31,409 nucleotides of DNA. Source: CAZRIE01 sp964600075 (GTDB lineage Bacteria > Bacteroidota > Bacteroidia > Flavobacteriales > Flavobacteriaceae). Within the stretch, counting starts at the first letter, position 1. Each line of letters opens with the position of its first letter. The DNA lies in assembly GCA_964600075.1 (NCBI GenBank), contig CAZRIE010000044.1, positions 1 to 31,409 on the forward strand, in the 5' to 3' direction. The notes beneath the pieces were generated by a model that ran no database searches, was not told the origin of the DNA, and saw nothing but the letters and a program-made list of their open reading frames with translations. A program made the position numbers and the translations under genes. Positions 7,566 to 14,935 of the stretch are shown here, one piece after another.

Positions 7566-8570
7566 ATGAGATGGACGATTACTTATATCTCGATACTTCT
7601 TTGGGTCGTAATTCCGAATAGAACAAATGCACAGATAATGACCGTAAACGGCCCTATCGAACCCGAAAAAATGGGTGCAGCACTTATTCATGAGCATGTG
7701 ATGGTAGATTGGATCGGGGCAGATAGTACGGGCTATCATCGTTGGAACAGGAAGGAGGTAGTGCTACGCGTGCTGCCCTTTCTCGAAGAAATAAAAAAAT
7801 ACGGCGTAACCACTTTTTTTGACTGTACACCTGCCTTTCTTGGCCGCGACCCTTATATTTTAAAGGAATTATCAGATAAAACCGGACTACATATCCTCAC
7901 GAATACCGGTTATTACGGAGCCCAGAATAACAAATTTGTACCCAAAATTGTTTTTAAGGCTTCCCCGGAAGAAATTGCGGAAAAATGGATTGATGAATTC
8001 GAAAAAGGAATCGATTCCTCCGGTATACGACCGGGCTTTATGAAAATATCCGTGGATAAGGATAACAAATTATCGAATCTTCACGAAAATTTGATACGCG
8101 CCGCCGCATTGACCCATTTGAAAACAGGTTTGACTATTGTGTCGCATACCGGCCCTCAAGGTCCAGCAATGGCCCAAATTAGCATTTTGAAACAAATGGG
8201 CGTATCGCCGAGAGCTTTCGTCTGGACACACGCGCAGAGCGGTACGATGGAAGGATATGTGAAGGCCGCCGAACAAGGAGCTTGGATTTCCTTGGACAAT
8301 GTAAGTACAGAACCTGAAAGAATTGGATGGTTCATAAAAACACTTTCTAAATTAAAAGAAAAAAAATTACTTTCCCATGTTCTCATCTCCCACGATGCCG
8401 GATGGTATGATATAGGCGAAGAAAATGGTGGTGGCTTTATGGGTTATACTTCCATATTCACCAAACTTATTCCCGAACTCGAAAAAAGAGGGTTCTCAAA
8501 AAAGGATATTGACCTACTGTTGCGCGAAAATCCAAAACAGGCTTACACCATAAAAATAAGAAAGCTTTAG
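7566..8570 (+). CDS. Exported phosphotriesterase-family metal hydrolase, copy 2
   Basis: This 334-residue paralogue of the preceding gene keeps every metal ligand: H42 and H44 (IHEHV), K160 (GFMKISVD), H194 (VSHTG), H222 (WTHAQSG) and D277 (SHDAG). It has an ordinary Sec signal peptide, a hydrophobic stretch at residues 6-16 and a likely cleavage after NAQ near residue 23, so it should act in the periplasm. Landmarks such as FDCTPAFLGRD, LTNTGYYGA and ENPKQA align with copy 1. Segments around the entrance differ: it carries WYDIGEENGGG after D277 where copy 1 has NSFPRGG. That suggests the two enzymes have diverged in substrate. Co-transcribed with copy 1; a 90-bp gap precedes the aldehyde dehydrogenase. 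Confidence 0.87.
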   Translation: MRWTITYISILLWVVIPNRTNAQIMTVNGPIEPEKMGAALIHEHVMVDWIGADSTGYHRWNRKEVVLRVLPFLEEIKKYGVTTFFDCTPAFLGRDPYILKELSDKTGLHILTNTGYYGAQNNKFVPKIVFKASPEEIAEKWIDEFEKGIDSSGIRPGFMKISVDKDNKLSNLHENLIRAAALTHLKTGLTIVSHTGPQGPAMAQISILKQMGVSPRAFVWTHAQSGTMEGYVKAAEQGAWISLDNVSTEPERIGWFIKTLSKLKEKKLLSHVLISHDAGWYDIGEENGGGFMGYTSIFTKLIPELEKRGFSKKDIDLLLRENPKQAYTIKIRKL

Positions 8571-8660
8571 AAATATTCTCACAAACCTCGTTAAATTCCT
8601 ATTAACTTCTTCTGTTTACAATTGGTTATTGTTAGTTTTAGTACAAATATAAATAGGTAA

Positions 8661-10016
8661 ATGAAAACGTCGGTCAATCCATATAATGGGGAAGTTCTTT
8701 ATGAATTTAAAGAATTGAATAAAAGCGAATTAGAAGGGAAGATTAAAGTAGCGCATAAAGCTTTTTTAACTTGGCGAGAGTCTTCTTCCAGTGAACGCTC
8801 TAAACTAATGATGAAAGCTGCGGAAGTACTAAAAAAGAATTCAAAAAAATATGCAGAGGTAATTACCAAAGAGATGGGCAAACCTCTCTCGCAAGCCATT
8901 GCCGAGGTAGAGAAATGTGCTTGGGTCTGTGAATACTATGCCGAAAACGCAGAACAACATCTGAAGAACGAGGTTATTAAATCGGATGCGAACAAAAGTT
9001 ACATCAGTTACGAGCCTTTGGGCGTTGTATTAGCCGTTATGCCATGGAACTATCACTTTTGGCAGGTATTCCGTTTTGCAGCTCCTAATCTGATGGCGGG
9101 TAATATTGGAGTCTTGAAACATGCTTCCAACGTGATGAAATCAGCCGAAATGATAGCGCAAGTGTTCGATAAGGTCGGATTCCCTCCAGGTTGCTTTCAA
9201 AACTTAATCATTAGTAGCGATAAAATTGAGTCCGTAATCGCAAATCCCGTCGTAAAGGCGGTATCCCTGACCGGTAGTAAACCAGCCGGTGCATCGGTAG
9301 CATCAATTGCAGGGCAAAACATAAAGAAAACCGTTCTTGAACTTGGTGGAAGTAACGCCTTGATTATTTTTAAGGATGCAGATTTAGAAAAGGCTGTGGA
9401 TATCTGTGTACAGGCCCGTTTTCAAAATACGGGACAAAGTTGTATTGCTGGTAAGCGGTTATTGGTACATGAGGCTGTTACGGACGAGTTTCTAGAAAAA
9501 TTTTCAGCAAAAATCATGGAGTTGAAAAGCGGAGACCCTATGAATAAAGATACCTATATCGGCGTATTGGCCCGGGAAGATTTGGCCGAAGATTTAGAGA
9601 AACAAGTCAACAATTCGGTTAAAATGGGAGCCGAAATTATTCTGGGAGGAAAACGCGACCGTACTTATTTCGAACCGACCATTTTGACCAAAGTAACCCC
9701 TACAATGCCAATTTTTAAAGAGGAAACCTTTGGTCCGGCGATTGGGGTGACTACTTTTAAGAATGAAAAAGAGGCGATAGAACTTTCGAACAATTCCGAT
9801 TTCGGGTTGGGCGTATCCATTTTTACTAAGAGCTTAGACAGGGTAGAAAAATTGGCCTCTCAATTTGACGAGGGAGCCGTGTTCGTGAACGAACTTGTAA
9901 AAAGTGACCCAAGATTACCTTTCGGAGGCATTAAGATTTCGGGGTATGGTAGGGAGCTCTCGTCGGAAGGCATCAAAGAGTTTGTTAATAAAAAAACAGT
10001 TTACATCAAAAAATAG
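8661..10016 (+). CDS. NAD(P)-dependent succinate-semialdehyde-type aldehyde dehydrogenase
   Basis: Oxidises an aldehyde, probably succinate semialdehyde, to the acid. The 451-residue length and opening VNPYNGEVLYEF match the short Sad/YneI-like branch. Catalytic features are complete: N130 (MPWNYHFWQ), cofactor-binding K153 (VLKHAS), the general base E227 (LELGGSNAL) and the nucleophile C261 (NTGQSCIAGKR). ETFGPAIGV and PFGGIKISGYGRE complete the family signatures. It is cytoplasmic, with no signal peptide. It follows the two exported hydrolases by 90 bp and could share their pathway, for example oxidising a product of lactone or ester breakdown, but this is only a guess from position. The exact aldehyde is not determined by the sequence. 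Confidence 0.9.
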   Translation: MKTSVNPYNGEVLYEFKELNKSELEGKIKVAHKAFLTWRESSSSERSKLMMKAAEVLKKNSKKYAEVITKEMGKPLSQAIAEVEKCAWVCEYYAENAEQHLKNEVIKSDANKSYISYEPLGVVLAVMPWNYHFWQVFRFAAPNLMAGNIGVLKHASNVMKSAEMIAQVFDKVGFPPGCFQNLIISSDKIESVIANPVVKAVSLTGSKPAGASVASIAGQNIKKTVLELGGSNALIIFKDADLEKAVDICVQARFQNTGQSCIAGKRLLVHEAVTDEFLEKFSAKIMELKSGDPMNKDTYIGVLAREDLAEDLEKQVNNSVKMGAEIILGGKRDRTYFEPTILTKVTPTMPIFKEETFGPAIGVTTFKNEKEAIELSNNSDFGLGVSIFTKSLDRVEKLASQFDEGAVFVNELVKSDPRLPFGGIKISGYGRELSSEGIKEFVNKKTVYIKK

Positions 10017-10087
10017 AGTTACCAAATTACTTGGCTAATATTTCATAAATAATAACTCAGTAATTCAAAAACTAAATAACAGAACCC

Positions 10088-10966
10088 ATGAAATTCGGAA
10101 AAGTAGAAAACCCTGAACATATCGATTTCAGCATCCCCGAAGACCATCCCGCTACCGAAGTAGTACTCTCAAAATCCAAAGGCGATATACCATTTAAACT
10201 ATATGTAGGCTGCGCTAAATGGAACAGGCAAGATTTAAAGAATTTCTACCCAAGGGGGACAAAAGATGAGTTGGTCTATTATTCTTCACAATTTAATTCT
10301 ATTGAATTCAACGCTACATTTTACCGTATTTTTCCTGTTGAGCAATATGAAAAGTGGTATGATAAAACTTCGGAAGGTTTCAAATTTTTTCCGAAAGTCG
10401 CCAACAATATTAGCCATCTACGGCGTTTAAACGATGCTGTCTATCCCATTGTTGACCGGTACCTAGAAGTGACCTCAAACTTAAAGGATAAATTGGGCAC
10501 GATTTTTTTACAGATGCATAGCAACTTCGCACCGAAGAATTGGGATAGGGTAGTGCGCTTTGTTGAGTATTGGCCCAAAGAGTTTCCTTTGGCCATGGAA
10601 TTTCGCCATACCGATTGGTTCAACGATGCAAAAGTGGCACAAGAACTATATTATTTGCTACAGGAAAACAATATTGCCAATATTTTGGTAGATACTGCGG
10701 GTAGAAGAGATATTATGCATATGCACCTAACCAACAATGAAGCTTTTGTAAGGTATGTCGGCTCAAATCATGAAAGCGATTATACCCGCCTTGACGATTG
10801 GGTCGAAAAATTGGCCGATTGGAAGGCTAAAGGATTAAAAAACATCCATTTTTTCGTACATCAGAATATGGAATTGGAGTCTCCGTTGTTATCCGTTCGA
10901 TTTATTGATAAGTTGAACAAAAAATTGGGAACAAATCTCGTAATTCCGAAAACGCTTCATAATTAA
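10088..10966 (+). CDS. DUF72 (YecE-like) TIM-barrel protein
   Basis: The 292-residue protein belongs to the DUF72/YecE family, which adopts a TIM-barrel fold; no reaction is established. Family landmarks are KLYVGCAKWN near residue 37, the FNSIEFNATFYR segment, FKFFPKVANNISH, FLQMHSNFAPKNW, the MEFRHTDWF motif and VRYVGSN followed by HFFVHQN toward the C-terminus. It has about 30 extra N-terminal residues compared with short members. The protein is soluble, without signal peptide. It stands 71 bp after the aldehyde dehydrogenase on the same strand, so read-through expression is possible. Confidence 0.9.
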   Translation: MKFGKVENPEHIDFSIPEDHPATEVVLSKSKGDIPFKLYVGCAKWNRQDLKNFYPRGTKDELVYYSSQFNSIEFNATFYRIFPVEQYEKWYDKTSEGFKFFPKVANNISHLRRLNDAVYPIVDRYLEVTSNLKDKLGTIFLQMHSNFAPKNWDRVVRFVEYWPKEFPLAMEFRHTDWFNDAKVAQELYYLLQENNIANILVDTAGRRDIMHMHLTNNEAFVRYVGSNHESDYTRLDDWVEKLADWKAKGLKNIHFFVHQNMELESPLLSVRFIDKLNKKLGTNLVIPKTLHN

Positions 10967-11040
10967 AGACCAACTTTATTCTGAGCCAATGATCTTTTAT
11001 AATTTTACCAAGAATAAGTTAATGATGTTCTAATTTCAAA

Positions 11041-11516
11041 ATGATACGGCTCAAAAAAGTGGAATCTCAATGTGACTATAAATGGGCAAGAGAATTATTT
11101 TTTGAATACACCTCTCAGCTAAGTTTTGATTTGGGTTTCCAAAATTTTCAGAATGAATTAGAACGTATTGACATCAACTATGCAGAACCACAACGGGCGC
11201 TTTTTATTGCTTATAACAAAGAGCAGCTTTTAGGTTGTGTTGGTGTCAGAAAAATAGATGATACCATCTGTGAACTCAAAAGAATGTATCTACGAAGAGA
11301 AGCTCGGGAAAAAGGAATAGGAAACAGTTGTTGGAAAAGTCAATTACTGTTGCCAGAGCGTTAGGATATAAAAAAATGAGAATGGATACTTTGCCAACGA
11401 TGCACCAGACAATCGGATTATATAAGAAAATAGGATTTTATGAAATCGATCCTTATTATTTCAACCCTATCAGATGGGCACTATATCTGGAGCTAAAATT
11501 AAACGAGAAGCAATAA
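11041..11516 (+). pseudogene. GNAT acetyltransferase interrupted by a one-base deletion
   Basis: Two overlapping frames together form one GNAT N-acetyltransferase of about 157 residues. The first frame covers MIRLKKVES through LRREAREKGIG and stops at 11364. The second resumes with LLEKSITVARALGYKKMRMDTLP and ends at 11516. Adding one A to the run at 11322-11324 restores REKGIGKQLLEKSI, the usual acetyl-CoA-binding segment of GNAT enzymes. Both halves look well conserved (GCVGVRKI, CELKRMY, QTIGLYKKIGFYEI), so the break is recent or is a sequencing error in an A-run. As it stands the first product lacks half of the acetyl-CoA site. Substrate unknown. Confidence 0.85.
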
Positions 11517-11553
11517 TAATTATTTATAACCCAAGTAAAATATACAAAGTCAT

Positions 11554-11949
11554 ATGCGTTTCCACACTAGAAAATTGGTCAAACCCGGAGATTTAAATTC
11601 CAACGAGACACTTTTCGGTGGACAGGTATTGGCATGGATAGATGAAGAGGCCGCCTTGTACAGTATCATTCAATTGGAAAACAAAAGGGTGGTCACTAAA
11701 TATATGTCTGAAATCAATTTTATGAGCACAGCGGTAAAAGGCGATATCGTAGAAATTGGAATAGAAGTTGTCAAGTTCGGGAAATCTTCCTTGACCTTGA
11801 ACTGTGAAGTCAGAAACAAAATGACCCGGGAAACGATAGTTACCGTCGATAATATTATTATGGTGAACTTGAGCGAGAATGGCAAACCTGCAACGCACGG
11901 TAAGACTAAGGTTGAATTCGTAAAAGACCGATTGTCGGGTGAAGAATGA
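11554..11949 (+). CDS. Hotdog-fold acyl-CoA thioesterase (YciA/BACH-like)
   Basis: Hydrolyses acyl-CoA to free acid and CoA. The 131-residue single-hotdog protein contains the family core: LVKPGDLNSNETLFGGQVLAWIDE near the N-terminus, with the N-x-x-x-x-F-G-G pattern and the acidic residue of the helix. VTKYMSEINFMSTAVKGDIVEI and GKSSLTLNCEVRN follow. It is cytoplasmic and probably hexameric as in the family. It lies 37 bp after the broken acetyltransferase gene on the same strand. The exact chain-length preference is not evident. The ATG at 11554 gives the standard family start. Confidence 0.9.
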   Translation: MRFHTRKLVKPGDLNSNETLFGGQVLAWIDEEAALYSIIQLENKRVVTKYMSEINFMSTAVKGDIVEIGIEVVKFGKSSLTLNCEVRNKMTRETIVTVDNIIMVNLSENGKPATHGKTKVEFVKDRLSGEE

Positions 11950-12130
11950 ACCGAGCTGTGAATTCATTCAGAATTTTCGGGACAAAGCACCAAATTTCAA
12001 AAGAAAGGTTAAGTTCAAAATACGAAGCTATATTTCTTTGTCCAAAATATAGACATTAAATTCGGTAATTGACAAGAAGCATTGGAATAAAATCAAGGGC
12101 GTTTAAGAATATTTTTTTGTCTATTAAGTT

Positions 12131-12265
12131 ATGAATTTGCCACAAGAGTTTTATCAAATACTGATAATAGGAATTTTGCTATTTTTTGCAATAGGCCGAG
12201 TTAGTTATATTACGAAGGAAAGTAGGAATCGTAAAAGTAGAGCCAATAGGAATAGACATTCATAA
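12131..12265 (+). CDS. Possible 44-residue single-pass membrane peptide
   Basis: In the 365-bp interval 11950-12314 an ATG at 12131 opens a 44-codon frame. The predicted peptide has a short polar start, one hydrophobic segment (ILIIGILLFFAIG, about residues 10-22) and a strongly basic tail rich in R, K and N. The hydrophobic helix plus positive tail fits a small inner-membrane peptide of N-out/C-in topology. No homologue is recognised, and the evidence is composition only. The rest of the interval (11950-12130) shows AT-rich sequence without a clear gene or terminator. Confidence 0.4.
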   Translation: MNLPQEFYQILIIGILLFFAIGRVSYITKESRNRKSRANRNRHS

Positions 12266-12314
12266 ACATAGGAAATTAAAAAGCGGTAGATTTTTTCAGC
12301 TTTTCTTTATGTAG

Positions 12315-13604
12315 TCAAGACTTCGGAAGTTCCGCTGCCACTAGCTGTACTTCATCCAATACCCGCAATAGATTTCCGCCCCAAAGTTTAGATATTTCCT
12401 CTTCGGTATAACCGCGTTTGACTAACTCAAGGGTTACATTGAATGTCTCTGAAGCATCTGACCAGTCTTTGATTCCGCCTCCACCATCGAAATCGGAGCT
12501 GATACCCACATGGTCGATTCCGATGAATTTGACCATATAGTCAATGTGATTCACAAAATCTCCTACGTCCACAGCTGGTGGTAGGTCGCTCATGGTTTCA
12601 GCCTTGGTATCCACAATAGCTCTAATCTGCATATATTTTGCAATATAAGAATCACGTTCATCCGTAGGTAAAGCCAATACTTCTTTTCGTGATAAGGAGG
12701 CCATTTCTAAAGAATCCATAACCACTTTTTTTATTATCTCAACCTTTTCATTACGAGATTTATACTTATCTGTATTTAAATAAGAACTAAAAGCTACTGT
12801 TTGAACAACACCACCATTTTCCTTCAACATTTTAAGTTGTTCATCGTCCAAGTTTCTACTATGATTGCAAAGTGCTCTTGCCGAGGAATGAGAAGCGATT
12901 ATCGGTGCTTTAGACAAAGTAATCATCTGCCTAAAAGCTTCTTTCGAAGGATGCGAGACATCAATCATAATTCCAAGTCTATTCATCTCTTTTACAGCTT
13001 TTTTACCCATATCACTTAAACCTCTGTGTAGCCAAACACTGTCTTTCTCACCCGTATTCGAGTCACTAAATTGGCTATGCCCGTTGTGAGCAAGGGAGAC
13101 ATAGCGCGCACCTAATTTGTGGTATTTCTCAAAGTTGCCAAGGTCTTCGCCCATGGGGTAGGCATTCTCTACACCAATCATCGCGACCTTCTTTCCGGCC
13201 GCATCGATTCGGCGCACATCTTCTGATGTTAACGCCATTTCAATTTTTTCAGGAGCGAATTCTTCACAAAGCCTGTGTATAGCATCGAATTTATCCATCG
13301 CATTTTTTTCTGCCTTGGCATAGCCTTCTGCGCTTAGCGTATCTTGACCGGTGTAAACAATGAGCCAAGTCACATCGAGACCGCCCTCTTGCATTTTGGG
13401 TAAATTTACTTGGGTTTCCAACCGCTGGGAATAATTTACACTATCTGTGAAGTTGTTGATATTAATATCGTTATGGGTATCTATCGTAATTATTTTTTTA
13501 TGTATTCTTTTGGCCTTATCCTCTAGCCTTTCCTCAACTTTTTTTTCGGTTTCACCACATGACACTACCGATAGAACTCCCAATAAATAAATAAAATACT
13601 TCAT
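12315..13604 (-). CDS. Membrane dipeptidase (peptidase family M19) lipoprotein
   Basis: Zinc-dependent renal-dipeptidase-type enzyme that cleaves dipeptides, sometimes including D-amino-acid dipeptides. The 429-residue protein has a lipoprotein signal with lipobox VVSC, so Cys16 is the likely lipidated residue. The metal site is visible: THND (H44, D46), the bridging glutamate in MIGVENAYP, IDVSHPS and IIASHSSARAL histidines, and the aspartate in GISSDFDGGGG. It should be anchored in the periplasmic or outer membrane leaflet; no clear surface-export signal follows the Cys. It diverges from the phosphorelay and glycan cluster across 198 bp of AT-rich spacer. Dipeptide recycling is the inferred role. 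Confidence 0.93.
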   Translation of the reverse strand: MKYFIYLLGVLSVVSCGETEKKVEERLEDKAKRIHKKIITIDTHNDININNFTDSVNYSQRLETQVNLPKMQEGGLDVTWLIVYTGQDTLSAEGYAKAEKNAMDKFDAIHRLCEEFAPEKIEMALTSEDVRRIDAAGKKVAMIGVENAYPMGEDLGNFEKYHKLGARYVSLAHNGHSQFSDSNTGEKDSVWLHRGLSDMGKKAVKEMNRLGIMIDVSHPSKEAFRQMITLSKAPIIASHSSARALCNHSRNLDDEQLKMLKENGGVVQTVAFSSYLNTDKYKSRNEKVEIIKKVVMDSLEMASLSRKEVLALPTDERDSYIAKYMQIRAIVDTKAETMSDLPPAVDVGDFVNHIDYMVKFIGIDHVGISSDFDGGGGIKDWSDASETFNVTLELVKRGYTEEEISKLWGGNLLRVLDEVQLVAAELPKS

Positions 13605-13802
13605 CTTGTAAGAATTTATACCTACAAATAAAGCACTTTGACAACATATATAGAAGCATAGGTAACATTTAATTGCGAGCCCTGCTTTAAATAGAGAATT
13701 TTACAATTATTGGTAATAAATTTTTCGAAAAAGAAACTTGATGAATTAAAATCTAAGAATTTTTACCTGACCCAATTTTATTAATCCAAATCAATTTCCA
13801 AA

Positions 13803-14558
13803 TTGAAACCGAAAGACCTACTTTTTCAGTTATCCCACCTTGAGTCGCACCTCAAAGATTTTTCCTTTGAAAAATTAAGTACGGAGGAGGCCGACCATTT
13901 AAAAAAATCATTTCAAACTTTCAAGAGAAATCTTTTGGAGAAAATTTCGCCATCAAATGCGAAAAACCGTAAAGGTTCTTCACAAATTTTAAAACGAACA
14001 TTACAGAGTTTTGAAAAGTCGGCCACCGAGCTAGGCGGTTCTATTGCTGATTTAGATATCGGCACCTATGATGCCATTATCGAACATTACAAATCTTATG
14101 GGGCAGTACTTAAATCACTTAAAATTGAATCTGCCATGAAAAAGGGAAATCGAAGTACGTTAATCTTCAATAAATCAACTTTGTCTATCGTTGATTCTTC
14201 CGAGGAGATAGATTTAAACCCTGTTCTGAAGGAATGCATGGGAGAAATAGAGTTGCTGACCGAATTGGTACAGCTTTATGAACGAAACGCCTTAGAATTC
14301 ATCGGGGCGGCAAAAATACACTTACAAACCGCTGATTTTAAACAAATAGGTTTGGCAGCGCATAAAATAAAGACCGGTTTGGCAATGATGGAAACAAATG
14401 GCCTTCATTCAATAATTGTACAGGTAGAACACACCTGTACTAAAGATAAAGATATCAAGCATCTACGGTTTCTATGTGACTGTTTCGCTGTTGAATTTCC
14501 TATGGTGCGAAAGGCCTTGCGGGACGCTCTGGCCGACTTAAGAGAAAATAAAGGCTGA
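13803..14558 (+). CDS. Histidine phosphotransfer (Hpt) protein, first gene of the glycan cluster
   Basis: The C-terminal part of this 251-residue soluble protein looks like an Hpt domain. Helices from about residue 145 to 240 contain AAHKIKTGLAMM with the probable phosphoryl-accepting H187, matching the H-x-I/L-K-x-x pattern. The N-terminal 110 residues are a charged helical region I do not recognise. An in-frame stop at 13782 and the absence of another start before about residue 112 make the TTG at 13803 the only sensible start. The stop is 4 bp before the receiver gene, so phosphotransfer between the two products is the natural reading. No histidine kinase is encoded nearby, so the donor would act in trans. 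Hpt assignment is fairly confident from motif and context. Confidence 0.75.
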   Translation: MKPKDLLFQLSHLESHLKDFSFEKLSTEEADHLKKSFQTFKRNLLEKISPSNAKNRKGSSQILKRTLQSFEKSATELGGSIADLDIGTYDAIIEHYKSYGAVLKSLKIESAMKKGNRSTLIFNKSTLSIVDSSEEIDLNPVLKECMGEIELLTELVQLYERNALEFIGAAKIHLQTADFKQIGLAAHKIKTGLAMMETNGLHSIIVQVEHTCTKDKDIKHLRFLCDCFAVEFPMVRKALRDALADLRENKG

Positions 14559-14562
14559 GCAT

Positions 14563-14934
14563 ATGAAGAAGAGAAAATTATTGTTGGCCGAAGATGATGA
14601 GCTTTTGGCGTCGCTGTTGCACTTCCGTCTAGAAAAGGGAGGCTACGACGTTAGTCATAGTGTAGATGGAAAGCAAGTAAAAGAACATTTGGCCGAATCT
14701 ATGCCCGATATCATTGTGAGTGATATTATGATGCCCTATTTCTCAGGCATAGAATTAATAGACTATGTAAGAAACGAGCTCAACTCCAAAATACCAATCA
14801 TTATCATCTCATCGGCTGACAATGAAGAAAACATTTTGAGTGCTTTTGAATTAGGTGCCAACGATTTTATATCTAAGCCGGTTAGCCCATTAGAGCTTTT
14901 GGTTCGAGTGGGGCGCGAATTGAACAAAAACTAA
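14563..14934 (+). CDS. Stand-alone receiver-domain response regulator
   Basis: The 123 residues form a complete CheY-like receiver and nothing else. The acidic pair D11-D12 (LAEDDE), phosphoacceptor D54 (IIVSDIMMP), hydroxyl residue S83 or S84 (IISSAD) and K105 (FISKPVSP) are all present. With no output domain it must act by protein contact or as a phosphate shuttle with the Hpt protein encoded 4 bp upstream. The HEAT scaffold gene begins 1 bp after its stop, which points to translational coupling. The most economical model is that the phosphorylated receiver docks on the HEAT scaffold or glycosyltransferase to switch the complex. Domain assignment is certain; partner is inferred. Confidence 0.95.
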   Translation: MKKRKLLLAEDDELLASLLHFRLEKGGYDVSHSVDGKQVKEHLAESMPDIIVSDIMMPYFSGIELIDYVRNELNSKIPIIIISSADNEENILSAFELGANDFISKPVSPLELLVRVGRELNKN

Positions 14935-14935
14935 T

